NCBI GenBank assembly: GCA_018652685.1
Contig: JABIBQ010000073.1
Location: 62,001-126,000 of the forward strand
Direction of reading: 5' to 3'
DNA from: Candidatus Bathyarchaeota archaeon
GTDB taxonomy: Archaea; Thermoproteota; Bathyarchaeia; TCS64
DNA length: 64,000 nucleotides
Shown: positions 25,538-33,941 of the stretch, in pieces
Position numbering within the stretch: the stretch's first letter is position 1
How the letters are laid out: every line of letters starts with the position of its first letter
Program-made: the position numbers and the translations under genes
The notes under the pieces: generated by a model
What the model was told of the DNA's origin: nothing
Seen by the model: the letters and a program-made list of their open reading frames with translations, nothing else
Databases searched by the model: none

Positions 25538-26815
25538 CTACCCCTTCAGCTCGTTCACCAGCAAGGGCATGAATGTTCCGACATCGGTCACAATCCCGAC
25601 TGCCTGGCTGGTGCCCCTGTCGCTGAGCTTGGTTACGACAGAAGGATTGATGTCAACACAGATGGTTTTAACCTGGCTGGACAACATGTTGCCGACAGCG
25701 ATACTGTGCAGGGTTGATGCCAGCATGATGACGAAGCTAGCGTCCTTGACGATCTCCCTGTACCTTGCCTGCGCCTCGCCTGAGCACTTGATGACCTCGG
25801 GTATCGGCCCGTCGTCCCTGATGGAACCAGCAAGTACGAAAGGCACATCCTTCTTAATCAACTCGTAGAAGATTCCCTTGGTGAGTTTACCACTTTCCAC
25901 CAGTGCTTTGATCGAACCAGCCTTCAACACCTGGTTGATGGCCGCAATGTGGTTCCTTGGGCTCTGCGCCTTGACATGCTCAAGGTTCACGCCCAGGGAC
26001 GTCCCATATAGCGCGTACTCGATGTCATGCACGGCCAACGCGTTCCCAGAGAGGACCGCGTCAACGTAACCCAGCCTGATCATCTCGGCCAGGTACGGCG
26101 CAGCGCCTGTGTGGATCAAGGCGGGCCCCGCAACCACCACTATCTTACCGTCGTTGACTGCGTTGCTCTTGAGGCTCCTTGCTATTTCTCTGATTATCGA
26201 TGTGGCTGGCTTCTCAGGGGAGACATCGCTGTTCATGAATTCGAATACACCGACGCCTTCCCTCGGCCTCTCGGGGTGCTTGACCATGATTCCCCTGTCG
26301 CCTACCACCACCAGGTCACCTTCATTGACCATGCTGATGGGCATACAGTATACCCTGTTATTCTCGGGCTCCACTATGATGTGCTTGTCCATCATCAGAC
26401 TCTCCACCTCGACCCAGTCACCATTCAGGTAGACACTCGTTGGGTGGTGGGTGGTGCAGTAGAACTCGTCTGGTAGCATCATGTCTCCAGGGGACGCCTC
26501 GTAAGTTACCTCAGGAGTCTCCTGGAGCATAGCACCCACGCGAAGCAGTTCGCTTATTATTTTCTCTAGATGCTCCCCCGTTTCACCTATTACGCGGATA
26601 CTCGTGGAGCTGTAATCGTCTTTCCTCTTGCCGACATTGAACTCTAGGAACTCGAAATCGCCCTGCATGTCCATGACCGTGTCTAAGACCTTTGACAGGA
26701 TGTTAGAATCGATGAGGTGACCCTCTAGTTCAATGACCTGGGAGTGTGTTTCTTCGTCCTTAACGGACCGGAATACTATCCCTTGCCATCTCTTACACCG
26801 AGGGATAGAACTCAT
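25538..26815 (-). CDS. LOR/SDH-domain protein, archaeal ornithine cyclodeaminase-like (TIGR00300 type)
   Basis: A 425-residue protein whose N-terminal half matches the LOR/SDH domain ('VIELEGHLIDSNILSKVLD') and whose middle carries 'DEFYCTTHHPTSVYLNG', typical of the TIGR00300 family. The Rossmann-like C-terminal half has 'IVVVAGPALIHTGA' and 'VDAVLSGNALAVHDIE'. Archaeal members were linked to ornithine cyclodeamination to proline, and related domains form the C-terminal part of ArgZ/AgrE. The track start (26872) adds an unlikely N-terminus; ATG 26815 is used. A DDAH-family gene at 43954 could belong to the same arginine/ornithine route. Confidence 0.82.
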   Translation of the reverse strand: MSSIPRCKRWQGIVFRSVKDEETHSQVIELEGHLIDSNILSKVLDTVMDMQGDFEFLEFNVGKRKDDYSSTSIRVIGETGEHLEKIISELLRVGAMLQETPEVTYEASPGDMMLPDEFYCTTHHPTSVYLNGDWVEVESLMMDKHIIVEPENNRVYCMPISMVNEGDLVVVGDRGIMVKHPERPREGVGVFEFMNSDVSPEKPATSIIREIARSLKSNAVNDGKIVVVAGPALIHTGAAPYLAEMIRLGYVDAVLSGNALAVHDIEYALYGTSLGVNLEHVKAQSPRNHIAAINQVLKAGSIKALVESGKLTKGIFYELIKKDVPFVLAGSIRDDGPIPEVIKCSGEAQARYREIVKDASFVIMLASTLHSIAVGNMLSSQVKTICVDINPSVVTKLSDRGTSQAVGIVTDVGTFMPLLVNELKG

Positions 26816-26970
26816 GAAGCCTAAATGATAAAGGTTTACGCTGGACCTAATCGCAAAATGAGCGCGCGTCAAGAGTTACAGAGTTACAAAACACCAATTA
26901 TTCTCTCTACATCAAGTAGGATAACAAAAAGTGACGTCTGGGACGGGAGAGCCAATAAATAACCACCCCA

Positions 26971-26984
26971 ACCCAACGTTGGGT
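26971..26984. promoter_or_regulatory. Perfect 14-bp palindrome ACCCAACGTTGGGT
   Basis: It lies between the stop of the GNAT gene and the start region of the LOR/SDH gene. As RNA it could form only a 5-bp stem with a 4-nt loop and has no T-run immediately after it, so an operator is at least as likely as a terminator. Confidence 0.35.
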
Positions 26985-26993
26985 CTGTGGGAA

Positions 26994-27833
26994 CTAAAAG
27001 AGGATCTCCATAACGATGAACGGAGATGACTCCTTGTTGAACCCGTAGCCAGTCAATGCCTCCTCGATCTCTGTAAGATGGTCTGGATACAGGCAGTGAA
27101 TTGACACATTCCTCTTAGAAGCATCTGCCTTTGCAAAGTCAAGGCATTTCGTGATATCGCCATCAAACAGCCCGATGTGAAGCTGATAATCCTTCATGAA
27201 CCGGGCCCCCATGACTACCATGTTTCCATCCGCATCCCTATAGACCATCCCATTCTCGGTGAGCCACTTGCATAGCTCGGGACTCCACTTGTAGTACGTG
27301 CGGTTCATGACCATCCAGCCTCCCCACTTCTCACCAAGGGGGATTAGAAGCTTGGTCGCCTCGTCAACATCATGGATGTTCTCAAAGGTGGAGTCAGACT
27401 CAAACTTTGGAGCAGCCATCTTGGTGCCGTGGAAGGTTTGTGCTAATGACAGCCCATACCTCCTAGCAAGACCCGCGCTGACAACGTTATTGACGCCTGT
27501 GTACATCCTCATGGCCTTGACCCCCTTCTCCTCGGAGAGCTTGAGCCAGTGCTCGTACAGGCGTTTGCCCAGCCCGTTGCCCTGGGCCTGAGGAACAACC
27601 CTCAAGGTCTCAAGCCAAGCGGAACCATCAGGTAGAATGCTGTACTTACCGCATCCCATGATCTTTCCGTCAAGTAAGTCCACGCTCCAGTCGCCCTTCT
27701 TATCGTTGAAGAACATGTCCCAGACATGTTGGACGTAGCTTAGTGATGGCGTGCTAAGAGACTCGACCCAAATGACATCATCCTTGTCCTCGGCTCTCGC
27801 CTTACGCAGCAGGATATTCGGTTTATCAGACAT
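26994..27833 (-). CDS. GNAT-family acetyltransferase with C-terminal extension
   Basis: A 279-residue protein. Residues about 1-150 form an N-acetyltransferase domain with the acetyl-CoA loop 'VVPQAQGNGLGKRLYEHW' and 'AGLARRYGLSLAQTF'. The C-terminal 130 residues resemble a second, degenerate GNAT half ('DKLLIP..', 'FNKESSPFIVMEILF') as seen in two-domain GNATs. Acceptor unknown. It precedes the methyltransferase and deacylase genes in chromosomal order but each has its own spacer of about 50-100 nt. A perfect 14-bp palindrome lies just past its stop. Confidence 0.82.
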   Translation of the reverse strand: MSDKPNILLRKARAEDKDDVIWVESLSTPSLSYVQHVWDMFFNDKKGDWSVDLLDGKIMGCGKYSILPDGSAWLETLRVVPQAQGNGLGKRLYEHWLKLSEEKGVKAMRMYTGVNNVVSAGLARRYGLSLAQTFHGTKMAAPKFESDSTFENIHDVDEATKLLIPLGEKWGGWMVMNRTYYKWSPELCKWLTENGMVYRDADGNMVVMGARFMKDYQLHIGLFDGDITKCLDFAKADASKRNVSIHCLYPDHLTEIEEALTGYGFNKESSPFIVMEILF

Positions 27834-27935
27834 GTCACTTGACTACGTGCTTAAGGGGATAAGATTAACGCTATTACCCCGTTTTGATAAAGCGCCTACG
27901 ACAACTTGTTCGAGAACTTATTTTTATGGAATTAT

Positions 27936-28778
27936 TTAATCAGTGGGCTTGGACCCGTACGCCTGAATTGTGTACCACGTAATCTTGAAACCTCTGGGGC
28001 CTGACCTTTCCTTCATCTCCGACAGTATTCTCGAGTCAAGTTCTGCTCTGTTTTCTGCAGGTACTGACGATGTCCAATAAGCAGGATATGGATTTCCGAA
28101 CCAGAAATCCTCCGGTTTGACGTTCATCACCCGATGGTAGCCGTAGACAAAGGGCTTCCTGAACCCAGCCTCCCAAAGCAGCCGTTGAACTGCTTCCAGG
28201 TCGATGTGGAGTCTGACCACGTCCTCAACCGCCTCACGCAACCCTATCAGGTCGGGGTCACCCTTTGAAACATCAAGGCAGATAGAGATCAGTTCTTCGA
28301 CGTGTTTTCCCCCTCCGAACAGGTGGCCCATCCTCCCGCCCGGGGTCATGACTCTGTGAATTTCCTTCAGCGCCCTGAGCTTGTCTGGGAAGAACTGGAA
28401 AGACATGTTGCTTATAGCCATATTGAACAGGCCATCAGGGTAAGGCAGGTTTTCCACATCCCCCTCTTTGAACTCAATATTGAAATCGAGTTCATCAGCG
28501 TTCTCAACGGCCTTCCTCACCATCTCAGGTGAGAGGTCAACGCCGTGGACATCCCCCTTTACTATGTAATCGATGAGGCTGAAGGTTGAAAGCCCGGTAC
28601 CGCACGCTATGTCTAGGGCTACGGGGTTTTCCGGCACCCTCATCTCCCCGAGCAACATACCCGTTAGAGATTCAATCCCCCATCTGGAGGACCCCAACCG
28701 CTCGCTTACCCCCCGGTCATAGGTATCAGCGGTCAGTCTGTAAGTCTCAAGAACCCTCTCCCTTACCCTGTCTGGCAT
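27936..28778 (-). CDS. Class I SAM-dependent methyltransferase (UbiE/MenG-like fold)
   Basis: A 280-residue methyltransferase. Motif I is 'VALDIACGTGLSTFSL', the ribose-binding acidic motif is 'HGVDLSPEMVRKAVE', and 'EGDVENLPYPDGLFNMAIS' is the UbiE-like motif II. The C-terminal 90 residues lack recognisable family features. The substrate is unknown; the resemblance to UbiE is general. The gene lies between the GNAT and D-aminoacylase genes on the same strand. Confidence 0.85.
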   Translation of the reverse strand: MPDRVRERVLETYRLTADTYDRGVSERLGSSRWGIESLTGMLLGEMRVPENPVALDIACGTGLSTFSLIDYIVKGDVHGVDLSPEMVRKAVENADELDFNIEFKEGDVENLPYPDGLFNMAISNMSFQFFPDKLRALKEIHRVMTPGGRMGHLFGGGKHVEELISICLDVSKGDPDLIGLREAVEDVVRLHIDLEAVQRLLWEAGFRKPFVYGYHRVMNVKPEDFWFGNPYPAYWTSSVPAENRAELDSRILSEMKERSGPRGFKITWYTIQAYGSKPTD

Positions 28779-28830
28779 GGATGAAAAACGGTGGCTAGAC
28801 GTGTTTAAGTTTAATGAAAAAAGAGGAGAC

Positions 28831-30591
28831 TTACTCCCTGTAGAGAACCTTGCCCGGTTTCTTCCCGGTGTGGCTCATCTCGTCGACGACATGAATGCCG
28901 TTGACGATTACGTGATGAATCCCATCGGGGTAGACACACGGGTCAAGGGATGTGGACATGTCCTTGACCTTGTCAATGTCCATGATGACGAGGTCGGCGT
29001 ATGAGCCAATCTTGACTACCCCCCTGTCCTTGAGCTTGAACTTCTGGGCTGGGAAGCCCGTCACGTGGTGAACTGCCTGCTCGATGCTCAGGACCTTCTC
29101 CTCTCTCACGTTGTCCTCGAAATATGCTGCGAACCCGTTGAAGCTGTTCTGGCTGGGTTTGAACCATGGAACTGACTTGGCCTCCCACTCGGTGTTGATA
29201 GCCAAGGTGTCGATGCCGGCCATCATGGCGGGGTGCTTGTAGAACAAGCTCTTCACAGGACTGGAGAAGTTCCTGGCGTGGAGCTTTGTGTAAGGGTCCT
29301 CCATGAGAATTTCAAACAACGCGTCAAGGGGCTTCACACCCATTTCTGACGCGACCTTTGACACTGTTTTCTCAAGATAGGACTCGTTCTTGCACTCAGC
29401 TATTTTCCTACCCATGCTCCATCGGGGGTTGATGTTAGGGTTGAGCCCGTACCACTTACCTGACCAGATGGTTGCCTTGATCTCATCGCGGAAATCTGTC
29501 ATGCTCAACGCCTTAGCGAGCTGTTCACGGCTGCCCGTGACTCTGACCCATGGAGTGAGAGCTGCTGCAAGCCAGTTGTTTGCGTAGAGACCGTAACCTC
29601 CTGTGTTCGGGATGAGGTCAAATGATACGTCCAAGCCTTCCTCGATGGCATCGTCCACGGCTTGAAGCGTTGCCTTTGCTGCTGCCGCTGTCATCAATGC
29701 GTTACCTCCAGGGTAGACATCGTATAGCGGGCCGAGATGGCTAATCTGGACCGCTGTCCCTGCCTGCCTGCCTACATCGATGGCTTCCAGTATACCGTTG
29801 ATCTTGGGTGGTGGGAACTCTCCTGGACGCCTTGCCTTCCTGAGGCCAGTCCTGAGGCTGTGACTCTGGTAGATTCCGTTGTACTCTGCGACGATCTTGT
29901 TGAGCTCGATGAGCTCCTCCTTGACTGCCCAGTAACCAGGGTCGTAGTCCCTGCCGACGCTCATGCCTAGACACCCATCCTCCATGGCCTGCCTGAGGTG
30001 GGGCTTCATAGAATCTATCTCGTCATTTGTTGCTTTTCGTTCATAATCAAGACCCATTGCCATGACCCTGACGTTTCCGTGGCCAACCATTGGCACAAAG
30101 TTTGGGCTTATACCGAAGGACTCCACTTTGACGCAGAACTCCCCCATGGTATTCCAATCAACTTCCCATCCTACTTGCTCCTTGTGATGGACGTTGAACT
30201 CATCCCTCTCGATATGCCCAGATGGGTAGTACATCGCCGGGTATAGCTCTCTGAACAGGTCGTAAAGGATCATACCACCGCTGACGTATTCGCCGTATGG
30301 GCCAGGGCTTCCGCCGCACTGTCCACCGATGAATGTGGTTATCCCCTGCCTTAGGAATCCTTCTGCTTCTGGGTAGTAGAGGATGCTGATATCGCCGTGG
30401 TTGTGTACATCAATAAAGCCTGGGCTCACGATCCTGCCCTTAGCATCGATCTTTTTACTTGCGTACCCTAGGTCTTCCCCGATAGCGGCGATCCTGTCTC
30501 CGTTCAATGCCACTTCGCTCTTGAACGGCTTCTCCCCGGTACCGTCAACGATGGTGGCGTTCTTGATTATGACATCGTAGTCGTCTGACAT
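28831..30591 (-). CDS. N-acyl-D-amino-acid deacylase family amidohydrolase (paralogue)
   Basis: A 586-residue relative of the enzyme at 20559. It has 'DDYDVIIKNATIVDGTGEKP' at the start, the metal site 'GFIDVHNHGDISIL', 'FIGGQCGGSPGPYG', 'GMSVGRDYDPGYWA', 'VQISHLGPLYD' and the C-terminal 'GSYADLVIMDI'. The two proteins share architecture but differ in many active-site-proximal residues ('AHSHADW' against 'VHNHGDI'), so they probably prefer different substrates. The ATG at 30591 is chosen over the track's 30609 from alignment with the paralogue. It diverges from the MBL gene at 30665 across a promoter region holding a palindrome. Confidence 0.88.
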   Translation of the reverse strand: MSDDYDVIIKNATIVDGTGEKPFKSEVALNGDRIAAIGEDLGYASKKIDAKGRIVSPGFIDVHNHGDISILYYPEAEGFLRQGITTFIGGQCGGSPGPYGEYVSGGMILYDLFRELYPAMYYPSGHIERDEFNVHHKEQVGWEVDWNTMGEFCVKVESFGISPNFVPMVGHGNVRVMAMGLDYERKATNDEIDSMKPHLRQAMEDGCLGMSVGRDYDPGYWAVKEELIELNKIVAEYNGIYQSHSLRTGLRKARRPGEFPPPKINGILEAIDVGRQAGTAVQISHLGPLYDVYPGGNALMTAAAAKATLQAVDDAIEEGLDVSFDLIPNTGGYGLYANNWLAAALTPWVRVTGSREQLAKALSMTDFRDEIKATIWSGKWYGLNPNINPRWSMGRKIAECKNESYLEKTVSKVASEMGVKPLDALFEILMEDPYTKLHARNFSSPVKSLFYKHPAMMAGIDTLAINTEWEAKSVPWFKPSQNSFNGFAAYFEDNVREEKVLSIEQAVHHVTGFPAQKFKLKDRGVVKIGSYADLVIMDIDKVKDMSTSLDPCVYPDGIHHVIVNGIHVVDEMSHTGKKPGKVLYRE

Positions 30592-30629
30592 GAATAAAGT
30601 ATGTTCCACTGAGAACTTAACATTTAGTC

Positions 30630-30647
30630 CGTTGGTTTAAATCAACG
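30630..30647. promoter_or_regulatory. Palindromic operator-like site over a TATA box
   Basis: CGTTGGTTTAAATCAACG has perfect 5-bp outer arms (CGTTG/CAACG) around the TATA-like core TTTAAA; only one base pair departs from symmetry. The core lies 28 nt before the ATG of the MBL gene at 30665 and about 45 nt from the start of the divergent deacylase. Binding of a dimeric protein here would block TBP access. Confidence 0.5.
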
Positions 30648-30664
30648 ACATAGGATATCAGTCT

Positions 30665-31513
30665 ATGAAAGTCGTTCTTCTTGGCACCGGGGGTCCGAGA
30701 CCTGATCCTCACAGGATGGGGCCGTCAACGCTAGTCTCCATCGGGGATAACAACATCATCGTTGATGCTGGGAGGGGAGTTGCAACCCGTTTGGTGCAGG
30801 CAGGTGTCTCCATCACTGATTACGGTTTTGTCTTTATCACGCACCACCATTTTGACCACACGGGCGGACTTGGCGATCTCCTCTTCGCGGCGTGGAACAA
30901 GGCCAGGAATAAATCGATTCACGTATTCGGTCCCAGGGGAACCAGGAAGATGGTCAATCACCTCTTTGAGGCATATGAGCGTGATATCTGGTACAGGTTG
31001 TCCGAGACTGAGCTGACGGTGGAGAAGCTCATTGATATAAGGGAGATGGTCAAGGTTCACGACGTGGACCCAGGGGTGATCTACATTGGTGAGGAATGGA
31101 TGGTCTCTGCGGATTATGTCGAGCACGGACATGGGTTGGGACTGAGCCGTAATGATTGGCCATGCCTTGCATACAGGGTTATTGAGGGAGAGAGTAGCGT
31201 GGTAATCAGCGGTGACGCTGTGTACTCAAAGGAGTTGGTTCTGTTCTCCAAGGATGCCGATGCCCTCGTCATGTGCTGTTACTTCGCGGGGGAGGAGCTC
31301 AAAGACCATGACACAAGGCTAATTGCTGAGCACGTGCTGACAAGCTCACTTGATGCCGGTAGGATCGCTGCTGAGGCAAACGTCGGAAAGATGGCCCTCG
31401 TCCATATCAAGGAAAAGCCCCAGAGGCTTCTCGATGCCATGATCGATGAAATCAGAAAAGATTATGACGGGGAGGTAATCGTGGGCGAGGACCTCCTTGA
31501 GATAATGGGCTAG
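30665..31513 (+). CDS. MBL-fold hydrolase, RNase Z/arylsulfatase-like
   Basis: A 282-residue metallo-beta-lactamase-fold protein. It starts 'MKVVLLGTGGPRPDPHRMG', has the metal motif 'FITHHHFDHTGGLGDLLFA' and later 'VEHGHGLG' and 'ISGDAVYSKELV' with the bridging Asp. This is the ElaC/AtsA-like group, covering RNase Z and small-molecule hydrolases; the 'GGPRPDPHR' loop is commoner in non-RNase members, so a small-molecule hydrolase is favoured. Leaderless start inferred from the TATA-like core 28 nt upstream. Its stop shares CTAG with the convergent cyclophilin gene. Confidence 0.85.
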   Translation: MKVVLLGTGGPRPDPHRMGPSTLVSIGDNNIIVDAGRGVATRLVQAGVSITDYGFVFITHHHFDHTGGLGDLLFAAWNKARNKSIHVFGPRGTRKMVNHLFEAYERDIWYRLSETELTVEKLIDIREMVKVHDVDPGVIYIGEEWMVSADYVEHGHGLGLSRNDWPCLAYRVIEGESSVVISGDAVYSKELVLFSKDADALVMCCYFAGEELKDHDTRLIAEHVLTSSLDAGRIAAEANVGKMALVHIKEKPQRLLDAMIDEIRKDYDGEVIVGEDLLEIMG

Positions 31514-32034
31514 ACTCGTTTTATCGAGACTATCTCGATGGGCGGAGTGAGCCTCTGGCCCTCGTATGGCTCCACTTGGATGGCCCTTACAACGTTCATT
31601 CCCTCGATGACCATACCGAATGCGGCGAATCCTTGCATGTCTGGGTTCCTGTTGCCCTGGTAATCAAGCGAGGGCTGGTTGCCGATGCAGAAATAGAAAC
31701 TGCTCTTGGCAGAGTTTGGCTTGAACCTGCCCATGCTTATGACGCCGTCAACGTGCTTCAAACCAGTTAGGCTTGTTCGCTCCAGCTTTATGGGACTATA
31801 CTCCTTGTCCTTTGGCACCTGGCCGCCCTGGATAACCTCGATCTTGACAGGAGAGTCAGGCTGGTTGTCCATTGTAACAGTTCTGAAGAAAGTGGTTCCA
31901 TTATAGAGGCCACCATCGGTGTACTTCAGGAAGTTGCCTGAAGTGATCGGAGTCTTCGATGCGAAAATCTCCACCTTGATGTCCCCCATGGTGGTCTTGA
32001 TCAATACAACTGGATTAGAACTCAATTCAATCAA
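31510..32034 (-). CDS. Cyclophilin-type peptidyl-prolyl cis-trans isomerase
   Basis: A 174-residue single-domain cyclophilin that accelerates proline isomerisation during folding. Core motifs are 'GDIKVEIFASKTPITSGNFL', 'YNGTTFFRT', 'VISMGRFKPNSAKSSFYFCI' and 'GFAAFGMVIEGMNVV'. The catalytic Arg position ('FFRTV') is present, but the usual 'QGGD' appears as 'QGGQVP', and the S(Q)FFI-like segment as 'SSFYFCIG'. No signal peptide is seen, so it is cytosolic. It ends 4 nt inside the MBL gene and sits 35 nt downstream of the DEAD-box helicase on the same strand. Confidence 0.92.
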   Translation of the reverse strand: MIELSSNPVVLIKTTMGDIKVEIFASKTPITSGNFLKYTDGGLYNGTTFFRTVTMDNQPDSPVKIEVIQGGQVPKDKEYSPIKLERTSLTGLKHVDGVISMGRFKPNSAKSSFYFCIGNQPSLDYQGNRNPDMQGFAAFGMVIEGMNVVRAIQVEPYEGQRLTPPIEIVSIKRV

Positions 32035-32069
32035 TTAGAATCGTGGAAGGTTGTATATGAAAAGAGGGG

Positions 32070-33428
32070 TTAGTGCCTTCGTCGGCGCTGACCCTGTCCA
32101 CGTGAACCGCGTGATCCGCCTGATCCACGAGACCCTCGAGATCCACGGTACCCACCAGGCCCATATGATCCGCCGGATGAACGCTTCTTGGTCTTCAGGC
32201 ATGGTAGACAGTAGACAGGTCGTCCATCGGTTGGTTTGAAGGGCAACTTGAACTCGGTCTTGCACTTTCTGCAGATGGCCTTGTACTTCTCAGCTGGACC
32301 GCCTTTAATCTCGACGGTTGTTTTCAGCTCGGTAATCTTCGTGTTGTTCTGTGCCCTGATATCGGCTAGAGCCCCTTCCTCGCCGTGTGCGACGAAAGTG
32401 ATTGCGGTTCCCTCGGTCTGCATTCTAGCTGTTCTTCCGATCCTGTGGAAGTACGCCGTGGTTTCATTAGGTATGTTATAGTTGATGATGTGAGTGATAC
32501 CGCTGATATCAAGACCTCTTGCCGCGATATCTGTGGCTGCCAAGAAGTCTATCCTGTCCTTCCTGAATCCACGAGTGACCTTGTCCCTCTGGGACTGGGT
32601 CAGGTCGCCATGAAGTGCTCCGGCGTTGAATCCACCGTTTTTCAGCTTTTTTGAAAGCCTGTAAGCACCCCTCTTGGTCCTTGTGAAAATAATGGCTTTC
32701 TGGATGTTCTGCTCCCCAATGAGTTCCTTGAGTACTGGGTAACGGCTGTTATGGTCAACCTTGATGAACCTCTGCTCAATCTCCTCAAGAGTGATCTCGT
32801 CCTTGCTAACTAGGATCTTCTCAGGCTTGTTCATGTATTTGTTGCATATCTTCCAGATGTTCCTGTCCATGGTTGCAGAGAACAAGCTAGTCTGCCTATT
32901 CTCTGGGACCTTGTCCAGTATCTTGTTGATGTCCTTGATGAAGCCCATGTCCAGCATCCTGTCTGCCTCGTCCAGAACCACCATCTTGACGGCCCTGAGT
33001 CTCAGGGTGCCCCTGTTCAGGTGATCGATGAGTCTGCCTGGTGTGCCTACGACTATGTGGACGCCTCTCTTGAGCTGGTTTATCTGTTTGTTAATTTTCT
33101 CGCCACCATAGACGGGTAAAACCCTGACCCCGGTGTACCTGCTGATTCTTGAGATGTGCTCTGCTATCTGTATCGCCAGCTCACGGGTTGGCGCTAAGAC
33201 GAGTCCCTGGACCCGCTTGTCGCTTAGATCGACGGATTCCACCATGGGAATGCCAAAAGCTGCTGTCTTGCCAGTTCCTGTCTGGGCCTGACCTATTACG
33301 TCCCTGCCTTTGAGTAGGGGCACAATTGATTCTGCCTGAATAGGCGATGGCGTTTTGAAACCCAGAGCCTGGATGCCTTTGAGGACATCCCTGCTGAGGG
33401 GAAGATCGTTGAAATTCTCTACCTGCAT
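32070..33428 (-). CDS. DEAD-box RNA helicase with C-terminal zinc ribbon and RG-rich tail
   Basis: ATP-dependent RNA helicase of 452 residues. Ordered motifs: Q motif 'FKTPSPIQAESI', I 'AQTGTGKTAAFG', Ia 'PTRELAIQI', II 'VLDEADRML' (DEAD), III 'SATMD', V 'ATDIAARGLDI' and VI 'HRIGRTARM'. After the RecA2 domain comes a zinc ribbon 'CRKCKTEFKLPFKPTDGRPV' with 'YCLPCL', then a Gly/Arg/Ser-rich tail ('GGYRGSRGSRG') that would bind RNA. A free-standing protein with the same zinc ribbon is encoded just upstream on the same strand (33616). It probably acts in rRNA maturation or mRNA remodelling. Confidence 0.93.
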   Translation of the reverse strand: MQVENFNDLPLSRDVLKGIQALGFKTPSPIQAESIVPLLKGRDVIGQAQTGTGKTAAFGIPMVESVDLSDKRVQGLVLAPTRELAIQIAEHISRISRYTGVRVLPVYGGEKINKQINQLKRGVHIVVGTPGRLIDHLNRGTLRLRAVKMVVLDEADRMLDMGFIKDINKILDKVPENRQTSLFSATMDRNIWKICNKYMNKPEKILVSKDEITLEEIEQRFIKVDHNSRYPVLKELIGEQNIQKAIIFTRTKRGAYRLSKKLKNGGFNAGALHGDLTQSQRDKVTRGFRKDRIDFLAATDIAARGLDISGITHIINYNIPNETTAYFHRIGRTARMQTEGTAITFVAHGEEGALADIRAQNNTKITELKTTVEIKGGPAEKYKAICRKCKTEFKLPFKPTDGRPVYCLPCLKTKKRSSGGSYGPGGYRGSRGSRGSGGSRGSRGQGQRRRRH

Positions 33429-33554
33429 ACGTTTCTGCTCATATCACTAAACTACGCATGCGGTTGCCTTGTAAGCGTCTCCATACATGAATATGTTTGA
33501 CGTGATTAGCCCCCTAATCCAGTAGGTGGCATTTAAAGGTATCATCCTTTATTA

Positions 33555-33595
33555 AACAAAAAAAGTTTTTACTGGAACCCCGATAGCGGGAATCC
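33555..33595 (-). terminator. Hairpin plus T-run after the small zinc-ribbon gene
   Basis: On the minus strand, GGATTCCCG-CTAT-CGGGGTTCC forms a 9-bp stem with one mismatch and one G-T pair, followed after a few bases by 'AAAAACTTTTTTTG'. This sits about 20 nt past the stop of the 55-residue gene and separates it from the helicase gene. Confidence 0.55.
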
Positions 33596-33615
33596 GGCAA
33601 CTATGACGAAGGTAA

Positions 33616-33783
33616 CTAGTACCTACGTGGTGGCCTGTGCTTCTTGAAGCATTCCTGGCAGTAAACTGGTCGACCCTCGGTTGGCTTGAACGGAACCTCG
33701 GCTTCTTGTCCACAGTCGCTGCAGGTGACCTTAGTCATCTCGCGTGGACCACGGTCGTAGCTGCGCCTCTCTCTATAACCCAT
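33616..33783 (-). CDS. Free-standing 55-aa zinc-ribbon protein (zf-trcl-like)
   Basis: Too short for the ORF track. The translation begins 'MGYRERRSYDRGPREMTKV' and carries a treble-clef-like zinc ribbon 'CSDCGQEAEVPFKPTEGRPV' followed by 'YCQECF', ending 'KKHRPPRRY'. The ribbon is nearly the same as that of the helicase at 32070 (both have 'PFKPT[DE]GRPVYC'), so the two share ancestry and perhaps an RNA or partner. Similar CxxC-x~17-CxxC mini-proteins with a basic N-terminus are known as probable zinc ribbons in other prokaryotes. Its terminator hairpin lies downstream. Confidence 0.8.
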   Translation of the reverse strand: MGYRERRSYDRGPREMTKVTCSDCGQEAEVPFKPTEGRPVYCQECFKKHRPPRRY

Positions 33784-33941
33784 TAATTTCACTCCTCTTA
33801 CGTAATTGGATACTCAGAATAAACGCCTAAACGATACTCCAGATATCTAGAAAACAGAAACCGACATAGTATTAAAACACTACGCAGTCGAGGTATTTAT
33901 TTCTCGAATAGGTTGAAATATTGAGGTTCTCCAGATAAGTC

